This document shows positions 62,034 through 64,000 of a DNA stretch of 64,000 nt, one piece after another (positions within the stretch are counted from its first letter, which is position 1; the number at the start of each line of letters is the position of its first letter). Source of the DNA: Zygosaccharomyces rouxii. Lineage: Eukaryota > Ascomycota > Saccharomycetes > Saccharomycetales > Saccharomycetaceae. The notes beneath the pieces were generated by a model. The model searched no databases, was not told where the DNA came from, and saw only the letters and a program-made list of their open reading frames with translations. The stretch covers positions 930,001 through 994,000 of the forward strand of contig NC_012992.1 in the NCBI RefSeq assembly GCF_000026365.1. The letters are read 5' to 3'. The translations under genes were made by a program, and so were the position numbers.

Positions 62034-62054
62034 TCGCCGAAAACATTTCGGCGA
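62034..62054. promoter_or_regulatory. Perfect inverted repeat in the PIS1 promoter
   Basis: TCGCCGAAA (62034-62042) and TTTCGGCGA (62046-62054) are exact complements separated by ACA, 80 bases upstream of the PIS1 ATG. CCG and CGG triplets in inverted order could suit a zinc-cluster dimer. No regulator can be named from sequence alone. Confidence 0.55.
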
Positions 62055-62134
62055 ACTTTCACGCACACAACTACCAACCACTTTTAAACCATTTTTACAC
62101 TTAGAGGTAGAAGTAGCAAAAAAGGCAAACAAGG

Positions 62135-62788
62135 ATGTCAGTACCAAACCCAGGTCCAGTTACCCCCAATCATGTTCTGTGGTATATTCCAAACCAGATA
62201 GGATACATGCGTGTCATTACCATGGTTATATCGTTAATTACAATGAGTAAACATCCTGTATACACCACTGTTATCTATGGTATATCATGTCTTTTGGATG
62301 CCCTCGATGGTACAATGGCCCGTAAATACAACCAAGTCAGTCGTTTGGGAGCAGTATTGGATATGGTCACCGACAGATCGACTACTACCTGTTTGATCTG
62401 TTATCTAAGTGTAATGTACCCAAAATGGTGTGCAGTATTTCAAATCTTAGTGGCATTAGATATATCATCCCACTACATGCACATGTATGCAAGTTTAACA
62501 GGTGGTAATACATCACATAAACAAGTGGGTCGTGAATCTTCAAGATTATTACATTGGTATTATACAAGAAGAGATGTTCTTTTCACAATTTGCGCCTTTA
62601 ACGAATTGTTTTACGTCGGGTTGTATCTATACGGTTTTGAAAGGTTCAATCGCTTTGGATTCTGGGTCATTGTAATTTGCTTACCAGGTTACATCTTTAA
62701 ACAAGTATCCAACGTAATTCAATTGAATAGAGCTGCTCTCATCTTAGCGTCTCTGGATGCCAAGGATGCCAATAAGAGATCCACGTGA
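62135..62788 (+). CDS. PIS1: Phosphatidylinositol synthase
   Basis: A 217-residue membrane enzyme (S. cerevisiae Pis1, 220) that joins CDP-diacylglycerol and myo-inositol in the ER. The CDP-alcohol phosphotransferase motif D-G-x2-A-R-x8-G-x3-D-x3-D is complete in LDGTMARKYNQVSRLGAVLDMVTD, from Asp58. Several hydrophobic spans follow the family pattern. It follows TPC1, with YPR113W and YGR096W interleaved. The stop codon overlaps the first of four CACGTG boxes, and the promoter contains a perfect inverted repeat. Confidence 0.97.
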   Translation: MSVPNPGPVTPNHVLWYIPNQIGYMRVITMVISLITMSKHPVYTTVIYGISCLLDALDGTMARKYNQVSRLGAVLDMVTDRSTTTCLICYLSVMYPKWCAVFQILVALDISSHYMHMYASLTGGNTSHKQVGRESSRLLHWYYTRRDVLFTICAFNELFYVGLYLYGFERFNRFGFWVIVICLPGYIFKQVSNVIQLNRAALILASLDAKDANKRST

Positions 62789-62824
62789 TATCCACGTGAC
62801 GAGACAACACGTGGTTCTCACGTG
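62782..62824. promoter_or_regulatory. Four clustered CACGTG boxes
   Basis: CACGTG at 62782, 62793, 62808 and 62819 (start-to-start 11, 15 and 11 bases), the first overlapping the last codons of PIS1. This is the core site for bHLH factors such as Cbf1, Pho4 and relatives. Which gene responds (ADH downstream, PIS1 antisense, or neither) is not determined by sequence. Confidence 0.75.
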
Positions 62825-63433
62825 TCCTTGTGTAACTATTTTATTATCTCCTTCGGTGTTTTTCTTTTTTTTTTCTCCGCCACCGATATGTGTAACTGCC
62901 TCCCTTTTTCTCTTCAAATAGACAATTGTCGTATCCTGTACATGCACAATGGCCGTTATGTGTCGGCTAACCTCCTTGCACCGCGTAATAGATCGTAGAA
63001 CCCCTCATTTTATTTCGTTTTTTTCCACGAAGCTCCACGAAGCTCCACATTTCCACCCCGCGGACTGCCAACTTTACGTAATTTAAGGTAAGACGGCCGC
63101 GTGTCAAGTACTATCGCGTAGCGCTATACCCCACGACTGCTAGTCATTCAGTGCTCAGAAAAGCCTGTACAAAAAATCGGATTCCGAAACTCTTGTCCTC
63201 CCCTTTGCCCCTTTTTCTTTGGAAGAAGCTCTCAGAAGCAGAAAGATAACAGAAGCGCCAGCGGCTAAATCGAGAGGGGGAGATCTATCACATTTTTCAT
63301 TTTTAAAAGTATAAAAGGGGATAAGGAGACAGGAAAACTGCTTAGGCTCTTCCAATAGCGTCCTTCTAAACGGGCCAAGCGTCAGTTCAAGCCTTCAGTA
63401 TTATCTCCGCTATTATATTAAAATTTTGCTAGT
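62825..63433 (+). promoter_or_regulatory. Upstream region of the alcohol dehydrogenase gene
   Basis: About 600 bases without an ORF. TATAAAAG at 63310-63317 lies 117 bases before the ATG. CCACGAAG occurs twice, 11 bases apart, near 63025-63043. C/T-rich stretches occur throughout, as in yeast glycolytic promoters. No tRNA or snoRNA recognised. Confidence 0.55.
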
Positions 63434-64000
63434 ATGTCAATTCCAGAAACCCAAAAAGCTGTTATCTTTTCCGAAAACAATGGACCATTGGAATACAAAG
63501 ATATTCCAGTTCCAAAGCCAAAACCAAATGAAATTTTAATTCACGTCAGATACTCTGGTGTGTGTCACACCGATCTGCACGCTTGGAAAGGTGACTGGCC
63601 ATTGCCAACCAAGCTGCCCTTGGTTGGTGGTCACGAAGGTGCCGGTGAAGTCGTTGCCCTTGGCTCTGACGTCAAGAACTGGAAAATCGGTGATCTGGCG
63701 GGTATCAAGTGGTTAAACGGTTCGTGCATGTCTTGTGAAGCTTGTGAACAGTCCCACGAATCTAACTGTCCGGATGCTGACCTTTCTGGTTACACTCACG
63801 ACGGTTCCTTCCAGCAATACGCTACAGCCGATGCCGTTCAAGCTGCTCATATCCCAGCTGGTACCAATCTAGCTGAAGTGGCACCCGTCCTATGTGCGGG
63901 TATTACCGTTTACAAGGCTTTAAAGAGTGCCAACTTGAAGGCTGGCCAATGGGTTGCCATCTCTGGTGCAGCCGGTGGTCTGGGATCCCTCGCGGTTCAA
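63434..64000 (+). CDS. ADH1: Cytosolic zinc alcohol dehydrogenase, 5' part only
   Basis: The first 189 codons from ATG 63434 run off the window. [21 protein letters not shown] matches S. cerevisiae Adh1/Adh2; no mitochondrial presequence is present, so the enzyme is cytosolic. Catalytic zinc residues appear in [10 protein letters not shown] and GGHEGAG; the structural zinc set is [15 protein letters not shown]. The NAD-binding glycine motif begins at the edge (ISGAAGGLG). It interconverts acetaldehyde and ethanol. Codon use is very biased. Which of the ADH1/2/3/5 paralogues it answers to cannot be settled from the fragment. Confidence 0.95.
   Translation, partial: MSIPETQKAVIFSENNGPLEYKDIPVPKPKPNEILIHVRYSGVCHTDLHAWKGDWPLPTKLPLVGGHEGAGEVVALGSDVKNWKIGDLAGIKWLNGSCMSCEACEQSHESNCPDADLSGYTHDGSFQQYATADAVQAAHIPAGTNLAEVAPVLCAGITVYKALKSANLKAGQWVAISGAAGGLGSLAVQ

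Overview
The window is a gene-dense piece of nuclear chromosome from a budding yeast of the family Saccharomycetaceae. Evidence seen directly: short intergenic spacers, near-canonical yeast introns (GTATGT or GTACGT donors, TACTAAC branch points), PAC/RRPE, Rap1-type and MCB promoter motifs, and proteins that align almost end to end with Saccharomyces cerevisiae proteins. Gene order points to a species that did not go through the whole-genome duplication (Zygosaccharomyces, Torulaspora and relatives are candidates; I cannot name the species). Genes that lie on two paired S. cerevisiae chromosomes are interleaved here in single copy: YNR036C-YNR039C with YCR079W/YCR081W, YJL187C-YJL194W with YCR032W/YCR033W, and YGR089W-YGR096W with YPR109W-YPR113W.

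Layout. 1-3917: 3' part of the STB5 regulator and two tandem old yellow enzyme genes. 3952-15028: MRPS12, PTC6, RSM19, DBP6, SRB8 and ZRG17. 16320-32924: SWE1, a box C/D snoRNA recognised here as snR65 from its 25S rRNA guide, intron-containing RPL39, RPS22, intron-containing RPS14, SOP4, BPH1, a YJL193W-like transporter and CDC6. 33896-45690: SNT1, NNF2, a tRNA-Thr(UGU) and UTP22. 45966-62788: GLD1, RPC40, PRP31, DBF2, DRN1 (with a short intron), MRD1, VAS1, RRP46, TPC1 and PIS1. 63434-end: the 5' part of a cytosolic alcohol dehydrogenase. I found no transposons, LTRs, CRISPR arrays or viral genes.

Functional themes. Ribosome production is over-represented: DBP6, UTP22, MRD1, RRP46, RPC40, snR65, RPL39, RPS22, RPS14 and two mitochondrial ribosomal proteins. 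Several of these promoters carry PAC (GATGAG) next to RRPE (TGAAAWTTTTCA-like) elements, and three have PAC expanded into short tandem arrays. Other genes cover the cell cycle (SWE1, CDC6, DBF2), transcription co-regulation (SRB8, SNT1), splicing (PRP31, DRN1), membrane traffic and quality control (SOP4, BPH1, GLD1), and lipid, thiamine and zinc handling (PIS1, TPC1, ZRG17).

The least explained features are two intergenic clusters of a GGCRGA word (19548-19712 and 41656-41783), a long hairpin with an AGAA tetraloop in the RPS14-SOP4 spacer, four CACGTG boxes packed at the 3' end of PIS1, and a second old yellow enzyme that has lost an active-site loop. No wholly new multi-gene system is evident.
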